From Fischerella sp. PCC 9431 (GTDB lineage: Bacteria; Cyanobacteriota; Cyanobacteriia; Cyanobacteriales; Nostocaceae): 64,000 nucleotides of DNA. Below the pieces are notes generated by a model. The model saw only the letters and a program-made list of their open reading frames with translations. It was not told the origin of the DNA and ran no database searches. The stretch lies in the NCBI RefSeq assembly GCF_000447295.1, contig NZ_KE650771.1, forward strand, positions 1,290,730 to 1,354,729, read 5' to 3'. Positions 30,292 through 38,334 of this stretch are shown piece after piece. Made by a program: the position numbers and the translations under genes. Each line of letters opens with the position of its first letter. Positions within the stretch are counted from its first letter, which is position 1.

Positions 30292-31086
30292 ATGTTCCTG
30301 TATCTCTCAAAGTTGATACCACTATTTTTTTATCCTTTGGGGCTAATTAGTATTTGTCTGGTGGTAGCGCTGTTTATGGTATGGAAACGCCCGCGTACAG
30401 CAGCGATCGCGATGATGTTGGCCCTACTAATATTGTTATTGAGTAGTAACGCCTGGATTGCTAATCTCATGGTGCGATCGCTCGAATGGCAGTATTTACC
30501 ACCCGCACAAATACCAAATGCTGATGCAATAGTTGTGTTGGGTGGTGCTACTAAACCACCTTTACCACCAAGACCGGGTGTAGATTTAAATGAAGCTGGC
30601 GATCGCGTAATTTACGCTGCTCAACTTTATCGCCAAAACAAGGCCCCCGTGATTATTCTGAGTGGTGGACGCATTAATTGGGACGACAACCAAGGTTTAG
30701 CGGAATCTGAAGATATGGCTCAAGTCCTTACATCCATTGGTGTTCCACCAGAAGCTCTCATTCAAGAATCGGAATCTCTCAATACCTATCAAAATGCAAT
30801 AAATGTCAAAAAAATACTTGATTCTCGTGGAATTCGCCAGATTTTGCTGGTAACTTCAGCAATGCATATGCCACGATCTTTCTTAATCTTTAAGCGTCAA
30901 GGTATTGATGCTATCCCTGCAACGACTGATTTTCTTGTAACTCAAAGTGAAATGGAAGCATTAGCCCACACTCCCAAGGCTGCTCTTTTGAGTTTGCTAC
31001 CAGATAGTTCTAATTTATACAAGTTTACTGCGGCAGCAAAAGAGTATGTAGGTATGTTTGTATATCGTTTAAGAGGTTGGCTTTGA
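30292..31086 (+). CDS. YdcF/ElyC-family membrane protein (DUF218)
   Basis: This 264-residue protein has two N-terminal membrane helices (about 5-28 and 34-58) and a DUF218 domain. The domain shows ADAIVVLGGATKP, RVIYAAQLYRQNKAPVIILSGG, ESLNTYQNAINVKKIL and LLVTSAMHMPRSFLIFKRQG, all typical. ElyC in E. coli affects envelope integrity and lipid carrier metabolism; the reaction of this protein is unknown. The ATG follows a repeat block. Confidence 0.88.
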   Translation: MFLYLSKLIPLFFYPLGLISICLVVALFMVWKRPRTAAIAMMLALLILLLSSNAWIANLMVRSLEWQYLPPAQIPNADAIVVLGGATKPPLPPRPGVDLNEAGDRVIYAAQLYRQNKAPVIILSGGRINWDDNQGLAESEDMAQVLTSIGVPPEALIQESESLNTYQNAINVKKILDSRGIRQILLVTSAMHMPRSFLIFKRQGIDAIPATTDFLVTQSEMEALAHTPKAALLSLLPDSSNLYKFTAAAKEYVGMFVYRLRGWL

Positions 31087-31172
31087 TTTGCAAGCCAAGG
31101 AACTGTGACCAACATTTATCTACGTAATAATAGATCAGGAGTGGCACAATTACTTCTTGACTCCTTATTTTT

Positions 31173-31394
31173 ATGTCTAAAGACTTACCATATATTATTC
31201 CTTCACCTCAACCTCAAGTTGAGGAAGGTTTTGCTGTCTACCAAACAACTCACCAATTCTATCACGAGGTTAAAACAAGATCAGATCATCAAGAATACTG
31301 TGAGTGGTATTACGCAATAGCAGAACAGCATCGTCAAGATCTTAAAAAAATGCGCGGCGAATTCAATATAATGCAGTTTTTTCGCCGCCGATGA
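31173..31394 (+). CDS. Small hypothetical protein
   Basis: This 73-residue soluble protein is rich in His, Tyr and charged residues (YHEVKTRSDHQEYCEWYYA, then IAEQHRQDL) and ends in FFRRR. No motif is recognised. Its convergent position beside ftrV, lack of repeats and clear ATG make it a plausible real gene. The spacing to the ydcF-like stop is 86 bases. Confidence 0.6.
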   Translation: MSKDLPYIIPSPQPQVEEGFAVYQTTHQFYHEVKTRSDHQEYCEWYYAIAEQHRQDLKKMRGEFNIMQFFRRR

Positions 31395-31400
31395 GCGATA

Positions 31401-31673
31401 TTAGATAATTTCTAACTCCTGTTCACGGAAGTGAGCTTTAAATTTTTTACTAAACTTCACCAAGACTGGCAAGTTAGCACTAACTGGTCTATCATGCCAC
31501 TGGGTAACAATATCCATCACTTCTCCCTCTGTACCTTTCAGGTCAAATGCATTACCGCGATGTTCGGGATGATGGTACACTACCACGGATTCTTTAACAC
31601 GAACGCGATCGCCTTTCTTCATAGTAAAATTTACACCTAGCTTCTGCTTTTCCACAAGTGTCTCCACTGCCAT
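31401..31673 (-). CDS. ftrV: Ferredoxin-thioredoxin reductase variable chain
   Basis: FtrV is the small, barrel-like subunit that supports the catalytic FtrC subunit in passing photosynthetic electrons from ferredoxin to thioredoxin. The core KKGDRVRVKESVVVYHHPEH, then FDLKGTEGEV and RPVSANLPVLVKF and a terminal FREQELEII, matches the family closely. The long frame starts at 31673 (90 residues); a start at Met18 (31622, 73 residues) gives the usual family length and is also possible. ftrC is not in the window. Confidence 0.93.
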   Translation of the reverse strand: MAVETLVEKQKLGVNFTMKKGDRVRVKESVVVYHHPEHRGNAFDLKGTEGEVMDIVTQWHDRPVSANLPVLVKFSKKFKAHFREQELEII

Positions 31674-32068
31674 CCCTCACTGAACTTGCTGCTGATAAGG
31701 TAGACTGCTGGCAAAAGTCGATTTTGGCTTCTAGCAGTATTCAGGCGCAATTTAACGCCTTTATTCCTCCTAGACAAACAAAGCCTGCCCATGCAGGCTT
31801 GAATATGGTTCGTTCTCTTAGTCTAAAACCCTGTTTTTTAATCGACCAGAAGAATAAGAGAACAAGACGACATCAAAAATCGCCTATACTTTAGCAACAG
31901 TCCCAACCATTTTATCTTCACTCTACAGTGATACAGCAGTCAACCGATTTTGAATTTTGGATTTTAGATTTTGGATTGACCAATAATTGGTCAAGTTAGT
32001 AGTTGTGGTTGATGTTGATTAATAAAAATCTAAAATTTGAAATATAAGACTTCATTGTTAAACATCTA
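31674..32068. other. Gap upstream of the helicase gene
   Basis: No convincing gene occurs in these 395 bases. AAGCCTGC-CCAT-GCAGGCTT (31781-31800) is a perfect hairpin. TTTTGGATTTTAGATTTTGG repeat units lie at about 31951-31975 with inverse AAAATCTAAAATTTG at 32026-32040. A 78-codon frame at 31658-31894 lacks similarity to anything I know and overlaps the ftrV start. Confidence 0.5.
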
Positions 32069-34432
32069 GTGCCTCAAGAATCATATCCAATCGAAGCTGA
32101 TCCTTTGTCCACTTTATCTTCCCTCAGAGAAAGTGCGATTTTAAGCATTCGTAATCGTCTGCGTCCTGGACAGCAACAAATGGCTGATTGGCACTCTGGA
32201 CCATTGGCTGTCTCTGCTGTTCCTGGGGCTGGTAAATCTACAGGTATGGCGGCGGCAGCGGCGATCGCGATCGCCCGACAGTATCAGCGTTCAAATTCTT
32301 CAGGTTCGTCTCAACGTCAGCAGTTGGTTGTTGTGACATTCACTCGTTCTGCTGTAGCTAATATCAAGGTAAAAATCCGCAAATACTTACGTGAAGAATT
32401 ATCCTTACCTCAAACTGGTTTTGTTGTATATACCTTGCATGGACTAGCTTTAAACATCGCCAGCCGTCATTCCGATTTATCAGGATTGCAACTAGATAAC
32501 GTCACATTAATTACACCCAACCAAAGCCACCGCTTCATTCGTACTGCCGTAGAACAATGGATTGCGAGCTATCCAGGGCATTATTTTCGCTTACTAGAAG
32601 GTATACAATTTGACGGCGAAGAAACAGAGAGATTGCGGCGTCAGTCTGTATTGCGAACAGAAGTCCTACCAGATTTGGCAACAACCGTGATTCATGAAGC
32701 GAAAAGTTCAGGAATGTTGCCAGAAGATTTACGACGTTTGGCTGAACAAAGCATAGACAATTATGAAATTTTAACTGTGGCGGCGGGATTATACGAGCAG
32801 TACCAAAAATTAATGCGATCGCGTGACTTCATTGACTACGATGACATGATTTTAGCCGCGCTGCGAGTCCTAGAAAATCCCAGCGCCCGCAAAATCGAAC
32901 AAAACCAAGTATTCGCCGTTTTTGAAGACGAAGCCCAAGACTCTAGTCCCCTGCAAACCAAACTCTTACAAATTCTTGCTACCGACCCCAACAATCCCAA
33001 CCAACCAAACTTGATTCGTGTCGGCGACCCCAACCAAGCAATTAACTCCACCTTCACCCCCGCAGACCCAATTTATTTTCGTGAGTTTTGCGAAGATTGC
33101 AACAGCAAAAATCGTTTAGCAACAATGGATCAAGCCGGTCGCAGCACCAAAATGATCATTGATGCTGCCAATTTCGTCTTGCAATGGGTAAATAGTTTCT
33201 ATGGAACCACAAAACGACACGGAGACACGGCGACACGGCGACACGGGGATGTCTCCGTGTCCACCTCTCCCTTTCGTCCTCAAACCATTCGTCTGGTTGA
33301 CTCTGGTGATCCTCAACTAGATGCAAATCCTCAACCAGTGGGACGAGGACTAGAACTGTATACTCCGCGTGATATTCATCACACAGTTGAATTGCTTTCC
33401 CAACGAGTAATTCAGTTATTTGCCCCAGAACCAAGTGCAATTAGTGCAGCCATATTAGTCAGAGAAAACCGTCAAGGAAGATGGTTAGCAGAAGCACTGA
33501 CACCTGTATGTAAAGAACATCAAATTACACTTTATGATGTTGGGGAACGCGATCGCCATTCCCATGTACCCCAGGAAATTTTGGCATTATTGCAATTTTG
33601 CGATCGTCCCCACTCCCCCGACCATTTAAAAGCAGCCTTAGAAGTCTTTGTACAAAGACAGTTAATCCCCACTCAAGACCTCAACGCTCCTGCTTCTGTA
33701 CCGGAAGAATTCTTGTATCCAGGCCCCTTGTCTGCACCCCAGCCAGAACCAGTACAAAAAGCCGCACATTTATGTCGAAGTTTACTGCGGGCGCGAATGG
33801 AATTACCTCTGTATCAGCTGATTTCCTTCCTAGCTTTGGCATTAAATTACGACCAAGCAGAACTTGCAACTGCCGACAAACTCGCAGAAAGAGTAAATCT
33901 ACAAATAGCTGGTCATGCTTCAATGACAAACATGCTGAGTGTCCTCAGTGAAATTGTCAATTCCGAAAGATTTGAACCAGTAGAAACAGAAGACTTAGAA
34001 GCCCGTTATACCCGTCGCGGTCAACTGACAATTATCACTATGCATAAAGCCAAAGGTCTAGACTGGGATTACGTATTTCTACCATTTATGCATGAAAACT
34101 TAATACCTGGACGCTTTTGGGTTCCTCCCCAAAGCCAATTTCTCGGAGACTTTACCTTATCAGAAGTCGCCCGCGCCCAAATTCGAGCAGCACTTCACGA
34201 TCAAGCAGATTTACCAGATGTCACCCAAGCTTGGGAACAAGCCAAATACCTCAAAACAGCCGAGGAGTATCGTTTACTCTACGTTGCCATGACACGGGCA
34301 AAACGCCTGTTGTGGATGTCTGCTGCTCAAAAAGCGCCTTTTACTTGGAGTAAACCAGAGAATTTGCAAACCTCAGCACCATGTCCAGTCTTCCCGGCAT
34401 TAAAGCGACAGTTTCCTGAATGTGTGATGTAA
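32069..34432 (+). CDS. UvrD/Rep-like ATP-dependent DNA helicase
   Basis: This 787-residue superfamily 1 helicase has Walker A in SAVPGAGKSTGMAAAA (about 47-62), motif Ia VVTFTRSAVANIK, motif II VFEDEAQDSSPLQ, motif III RVGDPNQAINSTF, motif V IITMHKAKGLDWDYVFLP and motif VI YRLLYVAMTRAKRLLWM. It would unwind DNA 3' to 5' in repair. Translation starts at GTG 32069 with no clear ribosome site. About 20 residues (TKRHGDTATRRHGDVSVSTS, near 383-402) are coded by a repeat with 12-bp inverted ends, placed between motifs III and IV. Confidence 0.9.
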   Translation: MPQESYPIEADPLSTLSSLRESAILSIRNRLRPGQQQMADWHSGPLAVSAVPGAGKSTGMAAAAAIAIARQYQRSNSSGSSQRQQLVVVTFTRSAVANIKVKIRKYLREELSLPQTGFVVYTLHGLALNIASRHSDLSGLQLDNVTLITPNQSHRFIRTAVEQWIASYPGHYFRLLEGIQFDGEETERLRRQSVLRTEVLPDLATTVIHEAKSSGMLPEDLRRLAEQSIDNYEILTVAAGLYEQYQKLMRSRDFIDYDDMILAALRVLENPSARKIEQNQVFAVFEDEAQDSSPLQTKLLQILATDPNNPNQPNLIRVGDPNQAINSTFTPADPIYFREFCEDCNSKNRLATMDQAGRSTKMIIDAANFVLQWVNSFYGTTKRHGDTATRRHGDVSVSTSPFRPQTIRLVDSGDPQLDANPQPVGRGLELYTPRDIHHTVELLSQRVIQLFAPEPSAISAAILVRENRQGRWLAEALTPVCKEHQITLYDVGERDRHSHVPQEILALLQFCDRPHSPDHLKAALEVFVQRQLIPTQDLNAPASVPEEFLYPGPLSAPQPEPVQKAAHLCRSLLRARMELPLYQLISFLALALNYDQAELATADKLAERVNLQIAGHASMTNMLSVLSEIVNSERFEPVETEDLEARYTRRGQLTIITMHKAKGLDWDYVFLPFMHENLIPGRFWVPPQSQFLGDFTLSEVARAQIRAALHDQADLPDVTQAWEQAKYLKTAEEYRLLYVAMTRAKRLLWMSAAQKAPFTWSKPENLQTSAPCPVFPALKRQFPECVM
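33216..33261 (+). repeat. In-frame palindromic repeat inside the helicase gene
   Basis: GACACGGAGACA (33216-33227) and TGTCTCCGTGTC (33250-33261) form a perfect 12-bp inverted repeat. Between them the unit CGGCGACA is tandemly repeated. The composition is that of intergenic repeats in this window (ACACGGGGACAAGGG type), and it adds a His/Arg/Thr-rich stretch without disrupting the frame. Confidence 0.75.
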
Positions 34433-34648
34433 GAGTGTAAGGAGATGCACTGCCGTTTGTGCCTGGCGATGCGTTACGCTGTCGCTAATGCATCCTACAA
34501 GATTGGCGATCGCCAGTCATGGTGTCAATTGCAAAATTGCTCGACCCCTACGTTACCTAAACGGCGATCGTAAAACTAATTTAACCCAGAGAACCGATGA
34601 GATGGGCTAAGATCAGGAGTATCTTTTGCAAGCTCTGAACGCCATATC

Positions 34649-35002
34649 ATGCAGATTAGAGTTGACATTCCCGATGAGTTGGCACTTCGGCTGAGTCCAC
34701 TACAAGACCAGTTGCCCCAGATTTTAGAATTGGGATTGCGAGAATGGAACGCAATTGGTCAATCTGGTTTTTCTGGCTTGGCAGAAGTGTTAGAGTTTTT
34801 GGCAAATCTTCCCTCTTCAGAAGAAATTTTAGCATTGAAGCCATCTGAGGCATTACAACAGCAAATTGCCAGCTTGTTAGAAAAAAATAGGACGGTTGGA
34901 TTAACAGTCCCAGAAGAACGAGCTTGGCAGCAATATGAATATGTTGAACATTTAGTGCGGATGGCTAAGGCAAAAGCATTGCTCAAGCTCAAAGCATTGT
35001 AA
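34649..35002 (+). CDS. Hypothetical protein paired with an HNH nuclease
   Basis: This 117-residue, mostly helical protein begins MQIRVDIPDELALRLSPLQDQ, like the start of small ribbon or antitoxin-like cyanobacterial proteins, and ends in a basic AKAKALLKLKAL helix. I recall no defined family. It precedes the HNH nuclease gene on the same strand, 185 bases away, with a palindromic repeat block between them. A regulatory or antitoxin-like role is only a guess from that arrangement. Confidence 0.65.
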   Translation: MQIRVDIPDELALRLSPLQDQLPQILELGLREWNAIGQSGFSGLAEVLEFLANLPSSEEILALKPSEALQQQIASLLEKNRTVGLTVPEERAWQQYEYVEHLVRMAKAKALLKLKAL

Positions 35003-35010
35003 AGGTTAAA

Positions 35011-35183
35011 GAGGGAACAGGGAACTCTTAACAGGGAACGGAGAACTCTTAACAGGTGGTTTCAGGTGGAGATTTATACCCCACCTGAAACAGGCCACTT
35101 ATAGAAGTGGGGGTCTCTTGCTCCCGGAGAGGGAACAGGAAATAGGAAAAACTGTTAAGAGTTCCCTATTCCCTGTTCCCTTC
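35011..35183. repeat. Nested inverted-repeat element between the small gene and the HNH gene
   Basis: GGGAACAGGGAACTCTTAAC on the left (about 35012) faces its inverse GTTAAGAGTTCCC and CCCTGTTCCC on the right (about 35155-35181). Inside, TTTCAGGTGG-N10-CCACCTGAAA and CCACTT-ATAG-AAGTGG form two further hairpins (about 35060-35115). The nested arms suggest a mobile palindromic element, with no coding capacity. Confidence 0.7.
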
Positions 35184-35187
35184 ATTG

Positions 35188-35613
35188 ATGAGCAAGACCT
35201 ACATTCCTGCGGCGCTCAGACGCTTAGTTTGCGATCGCGCCAATCATGCTTGTGAGTATTGTTTAATGCCGGAAATTGCGGTTCTTGCGCCTCATGAAGT
35301 CGATCATGTAATTGCCCAAAAGCACGGCGGACAAACAAACGAAACTAATTTGGCACTAGCCTGTACGATTTGCAATAAGTATAAGGGCAGCGATATGACA
35401 TCAATCGATCCCAGCAATGGAGAAATTGTGAGGTTGTATCAGCCTCGTCATGATCGTTGGTGCGACCATTTTCAGTTAAAAGATGGTGAAATTCAGCCGT
35501 TGACTGCGATTGGGCGGGTTACGGTGCGATTGTTACAGATGAATCGTCCTGAACGTCTGGAAGAACGAAGGGTGCTCCTACAAGCAAATGTGTTAATTGT
35601 GCCGGACTCTTAA
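35188..35613 (+). CDS. HNH endonuclease
   Basis: This 141-residue protein has an HNH nuclease core: the zinc pair CEYC (ACEYCLMP), the metal/catalytic HEVDHVIAQKHGG, the NETNLALACTICNKYKG segment with the second zinc pair CTIC, and a final KG-S-D. This type is common in cyanobacteria, with unknown DNA target. The ATG at 35188 follows an in-frame TTG at 35185. Its partner may be the small protein at 34649. Confidence 0.9.
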   Translation: MSKTYIPAALRRLVCDRANHACEYCLMPEIAVLAPHEVDHVIAQKHGGQTNETNLALACTICNKYKGSDMTSIDPSNGEIVRLYQPRHDRWCDHFQLKDGEIQPLTAIGRVTVRLLQMNRPERLEERRVLLQANVLIVPDS

Positions 35614-35835
35614 TGAGGGTAATGACTAAATTTCTTTGCAAGTAATTGAAATAAGCGATCGCTCCTCAAAATAAGAAGGCGATCGCACTGAGTAAAGAAG
35701 TAAGTGCCGCCCTCAATCCTCCTTGTGCGATCGCTTTCTCTTAAAGATTCCTGGGAAGCATCACTGGCATTCAGTAGACTGAAAAGTTTGGCGATGGTTT
35801 ATAATTGTGGATTGTGTCGAATTATAGCCATCCTC

Positions 35836-36033
35836 ATGCCCAAACTTAAAACTCGTAAAGCTGCGGCAAAAAGATTCCGCGCCACCGGCAGTGGTAAAAT
35901 CGTACGTCGCAAGGCATTCAAAAACCACCTGCTCGAACACAAAAGCTCCAACAAAAAGCGTAAGCTTTCCAAAATGGTTCTTGTTGACGAGCGCGACGCC
36001 GAAAATGTACGCTTGATGCTCCCCTATTTGTAA
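35836..36033 (+). CDS. rpmI: 50S ribosomal protein L35
   Basis: This basic 65-residue protein is L35 ([20 protein letters not shown], then [17 protein letters not shown]). The ATG at 35836 gives the normal length; the open frame extends upstream but without conserved sequence. It lies 22 bases before rplT, in the usual rpmI-rplT order. The infC gene that often precedes it is absent here. Confidence 0.97.
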   Translation: MPKLKTRKAAAKRFRATGSGKIVRRKAFKNHLLEHKSSNKKRKLSKMVLVDERDAENVRLMLPYL

Positions 36034-36055
36034 TTTTTTCAGGAAAATTTAAGCC

Positions 36056-36412
36056 ATGACAAGGGTAAAACGCGGTAATGTTGCTCGCAAACGCCGCAAA
36101 AAAATTCTCAAACTCGCCAAAGGTTTTCGTGGATCTCACTCCACTCTGTTTAGAACCGCCAATCAACAAGTGATGAAGGCGCTACGGAGTTCTTATCGCG
36201 ATCGCAAAAAGCGCAAGCGTGATTTCCGTCGCCTCTGGATCACCCGGATCAACGCTGCTGTTCGTCAACAGGGCATGAGCTATAGCCAGTTTATCGGTAA
36301 TCTCAAAAAAGCTAACATTCTACTCAATCGTAAAATGTTGGCACAAATGGCAGTCCTCGATCCAACTGGTTTTGCTAAAGTAGCAGAATTGGCAAGCCAA
36401 GCAAAGAGTTAA
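36056..36412 (+). CDS. rplT: 50S ribosomal protein L20
   Basis: L20 (118 residues, usual length) binds 23S rRNA early in assembly. The start [21 protein letters not shown] and [20 protein letters not shown] are diagnostic. It follows rpmI as one transcription unit. In other bacteria L20 represses this operon by binding its leader; the leader here (35614-35835) shows no structure I can assign to that. Confidence 0.97.
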   Translation: MTRVKRGNVARKRRKKILKLAKGFRGSHSTLFRTANQQVMKALRSSYRDRKKRKRDFRRLWITRINAAVRQQGMSYSQFIGNLKKANILLNRKMLAQMAVLDPTGFAKVAELASQAKS

Positions 36413-36414
36413 AA

Positions 36415-37293
36415 ATGGGTAATCCCAAACAGGTAATGATGGGGGGATGGGAAAATAGGGCGGTGGGGAGAAAAACCCTACACCCAAAACCTGCCACCCG
36501 CAATTACTTTTTGCGGAGTATTGGCAAAAAAATAATTCTTTTTTTGTTGCTATTTGCCTTTGTGATTGCAGATACCCAATCATCAGCATCTGCCGCAGAA
36601 CTGCCAGAAATTCGGCGGCGGGGCTATTTGAATATAGCTGTCAAAGATAATTTGCGTCCGTTGGGATTTACAGATACAAAGGGTAATCTTCAAGGTTTTG
36701 AGATTGACTTAGCCCAACAATTAGCAGCAGACTTACTTGGGAAAGATAATGCTGTTAAACTCCAACCTGTAGCGAATCGCGATCGCCTCTCACAAGTTAT
36801 AGATCATAAAGTTGATCTCACTATTGCCAGGGTGACAGCAACCGAATCACGCGCCCGCTTAGTGAGTTTAAGTATACCTTACTACTTTGATGGCACGAGA
36901 TTAATTACCAAAAATACCTCTATACAGAAGCTAGGCGACTTAGATAAACAGAAAATAGCCGTTCTCAAAAATTCTAGTACCATAGCTGATATTAAGTATT
37001 ATTTGCCACAAGCAGATTTGGTAGGGGTAAATTCCTATGCAGAAGCGCGATCGCTTTTAGAAAATAATACAGTAGTGGCTTTTGCTGCCGATACTAGCGT
37101 TCTGAGTGGCTGGGTGCAACAATATCCTCAATATCAGCTAGTGCCAGTTAAGCTATCAACTGAGCCTTTATCTGTAGTCATGCCCAAGGGATTGCAGTAT
37201 GATGATCTGCGACGCCAAGTAAACGGAGCGATCGCACGTTATTTGGAAAAAGGCTGGCTCCATCAACGCGCTCAATACTGGGGTTTGCCATAA
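36415..37293 (+). CDS. Amino-acid-type ABC transporter binding protein
   Basis: This is a family 3 solute-binding protein: LPEIRRRGYLNIAVKDNLRPLGF, LQGFEIDLAQQLAADLLG, VDLTIARVTATESRARLVSLS and a C-terminal YLEKGWLHQRAQYWGLP. An export signal (KKIILFLLLFAFVIA, cleavage near SASAAE) precedes the domain. The ATG at 36415 gives 32 extra residues coded by GC-rich repeat-like sequence, so a TTG at 36511 (LRSIGKKIILF) may be the true start. No permease gene is near. Confidence 0.85.
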   Translation: MGNPKQVMMGGWENRAVGRKTLHPKPATRNYFLRSIGKKIILFLLLFAFVIADTQSSASAAELPEIRRRGYLNIAVKDNLRPLGFTDTKGNLQGFEIDLAQQLAADLLGKDNAVKLQPVANRDRLSQVIDHKVDLTIARVTATESRARLVSLSIPYYFDGTRLITKNTSIQKLGDLDKQKIAVLKNSSTIADIKYYLPQADLVGVNSYAEARSLLENNTVVAFAADTSVLSGWVQQYPQYQLVPVKLSTEPLSVVMPKGLQYDDLRRQVNGAIARYLEKGWLHQRAQYWGLP

Positions 37294-37414
37294 AATGGTC
37301 AATTGTCAATGGTCAATGATGAAAAAAACTATTAACTTTGGACACTTGACTCTCAACTATCAACTGTAGCGAATAAGTTAATAATAGATAAAGAAGATAT
37401 TTTTAATAAAGGCA

Positions 37415-37939
37415 ATGGATAACAATTTACCAGTTATTTATCTTGCAATTTTGGTGGGTATTCTCTTATTCACCTTTATCAATGTTATTCCCCAGATTTT
37501 CAAAAATCGCAAGATAGAAAGAAACTTTTCCCGCTTGCGAAATAAGCTGACAAAAGAAAAGGGAACGGCTCAAGAGTATTACGAATTAGCTAGTATTTAT
37601 TCCGAGAAAAAAGTTTATACTCAAGCGGTGAGTCTGTTTCAAAAAGCTTTAAAAGCCGCAGAAGAAGAGGAAGAAGAAAATGTTGCTGGGATTTATAACG
37701 GCTTGGGTTTCGTTTACTTTGCTCAAGAACAGTATGATTTAGCAATTCGTCAATACAAAGAAGCGCTGAAAACAAAACCTGATTATGTCACAGCATTAAA
37801 TAATCTAGCTCATGCATACGAGCGCAAAAATTTAACTGCTCAAGCACTACAAACTTACGAAGAAGCGCTTAAATACGATCCGAAAAATTCCACTGCTAAA
37901 CGCCGCGCCGAATCTTTACGGCGTTTAGTAGCTGCATAA
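37415..37939 (+). CDS. ycf37: Ycf37-like TPR protein, photosystem I assembly
   Basis: This 174-residue protein has one N-terminal membrane helix (about 5-24) and three TPR units (about 57-165: YYELASIYSEKKVYTQAVSLF, then GIYNGLGFVYFAQEQYDLAIRQ and TALNNLAHAYERKNLTAQALQ). Size, anchor and repeat layout match Ycf37, which helps assemble or stabilise photosystem I in cyanobacteria and algae. The name is from overall resemblance. A terminator-like hairpin follows. Confidence 0.85.
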   Translation: MDNNLPVIYLAILVGILLFTFINVIPQIFKNRKIERNFSRLRNKLTKEKGTAQEYYELASIYSEKKVYTQAVSLFQKALKAAEEEEEENVAGIYNGLGFVYFAQEQYDLAIRQYKEALKTKPDYVTALNNLAHAYERKNLTAQALQTYEEALKYDPKNSTAKRRAESLRRLVAA

Positions 37940-37944
37940 TTTAG

Positions 37945-37989
37945 AACCCCTCCCGTAAGCAAAGCAGTGCTTAGGGATGGGGTTTTTTT
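37945..37989 (+). terminator. Rho-independent terminator after ycf37
   Basis: AACCCC (37945-37950) pairs with GGGGTT (37978-37983) across an inner CCCGTAAGC/GCTTAGGG-like stem, followed by seven Ts. It begins just after the ycf37 stop. Confidence 0.8.
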
Positions 37990-38334
37990 ATTTATTCTTC
38001 TTATTTCTTATTCTTATCCTCTTTTAACGCAAAACGCTCATACACATAGCTTTTGAAGTTTTTGTCACCCCATCGATCAAGCTAGTCATTTGTGTTAGAA
38101 ATATCTGTATAATTAATCTAGGACATTTTTTTAATAACAATTTATTAACTTTACAAAAGACTATCTTATTAGATTAAGAAAATAAAAATTAGAACTTTAT
38201 TGAACCAGGCTAAAATTCGTCATCTGGCTTGAATTCTGAGAATTTATAAGCTTATTTTGTGCTATTCAGGCTTTTGAAATTACTGACTTTTTTGAGATAA
38301 CTTTATTTATTGCTTTAACTTAAAAGCTGAACTA
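37990..38334. other. AT-rich leader region of the large hybrid kinase
   Basis: These 345 bases are AT-rich and have no reading frame, tRNA or tandem repeat that I can support. They probably hold the promoter for the gene at 38335. Confidence 0.35.

Noticed and set aside
31658-31894. 78-codon open frame upstream of the helicase
   Set aside because: It overlaps the ftrV start on the other strand, has no recognisable domain and includes a dispersed palindrome.
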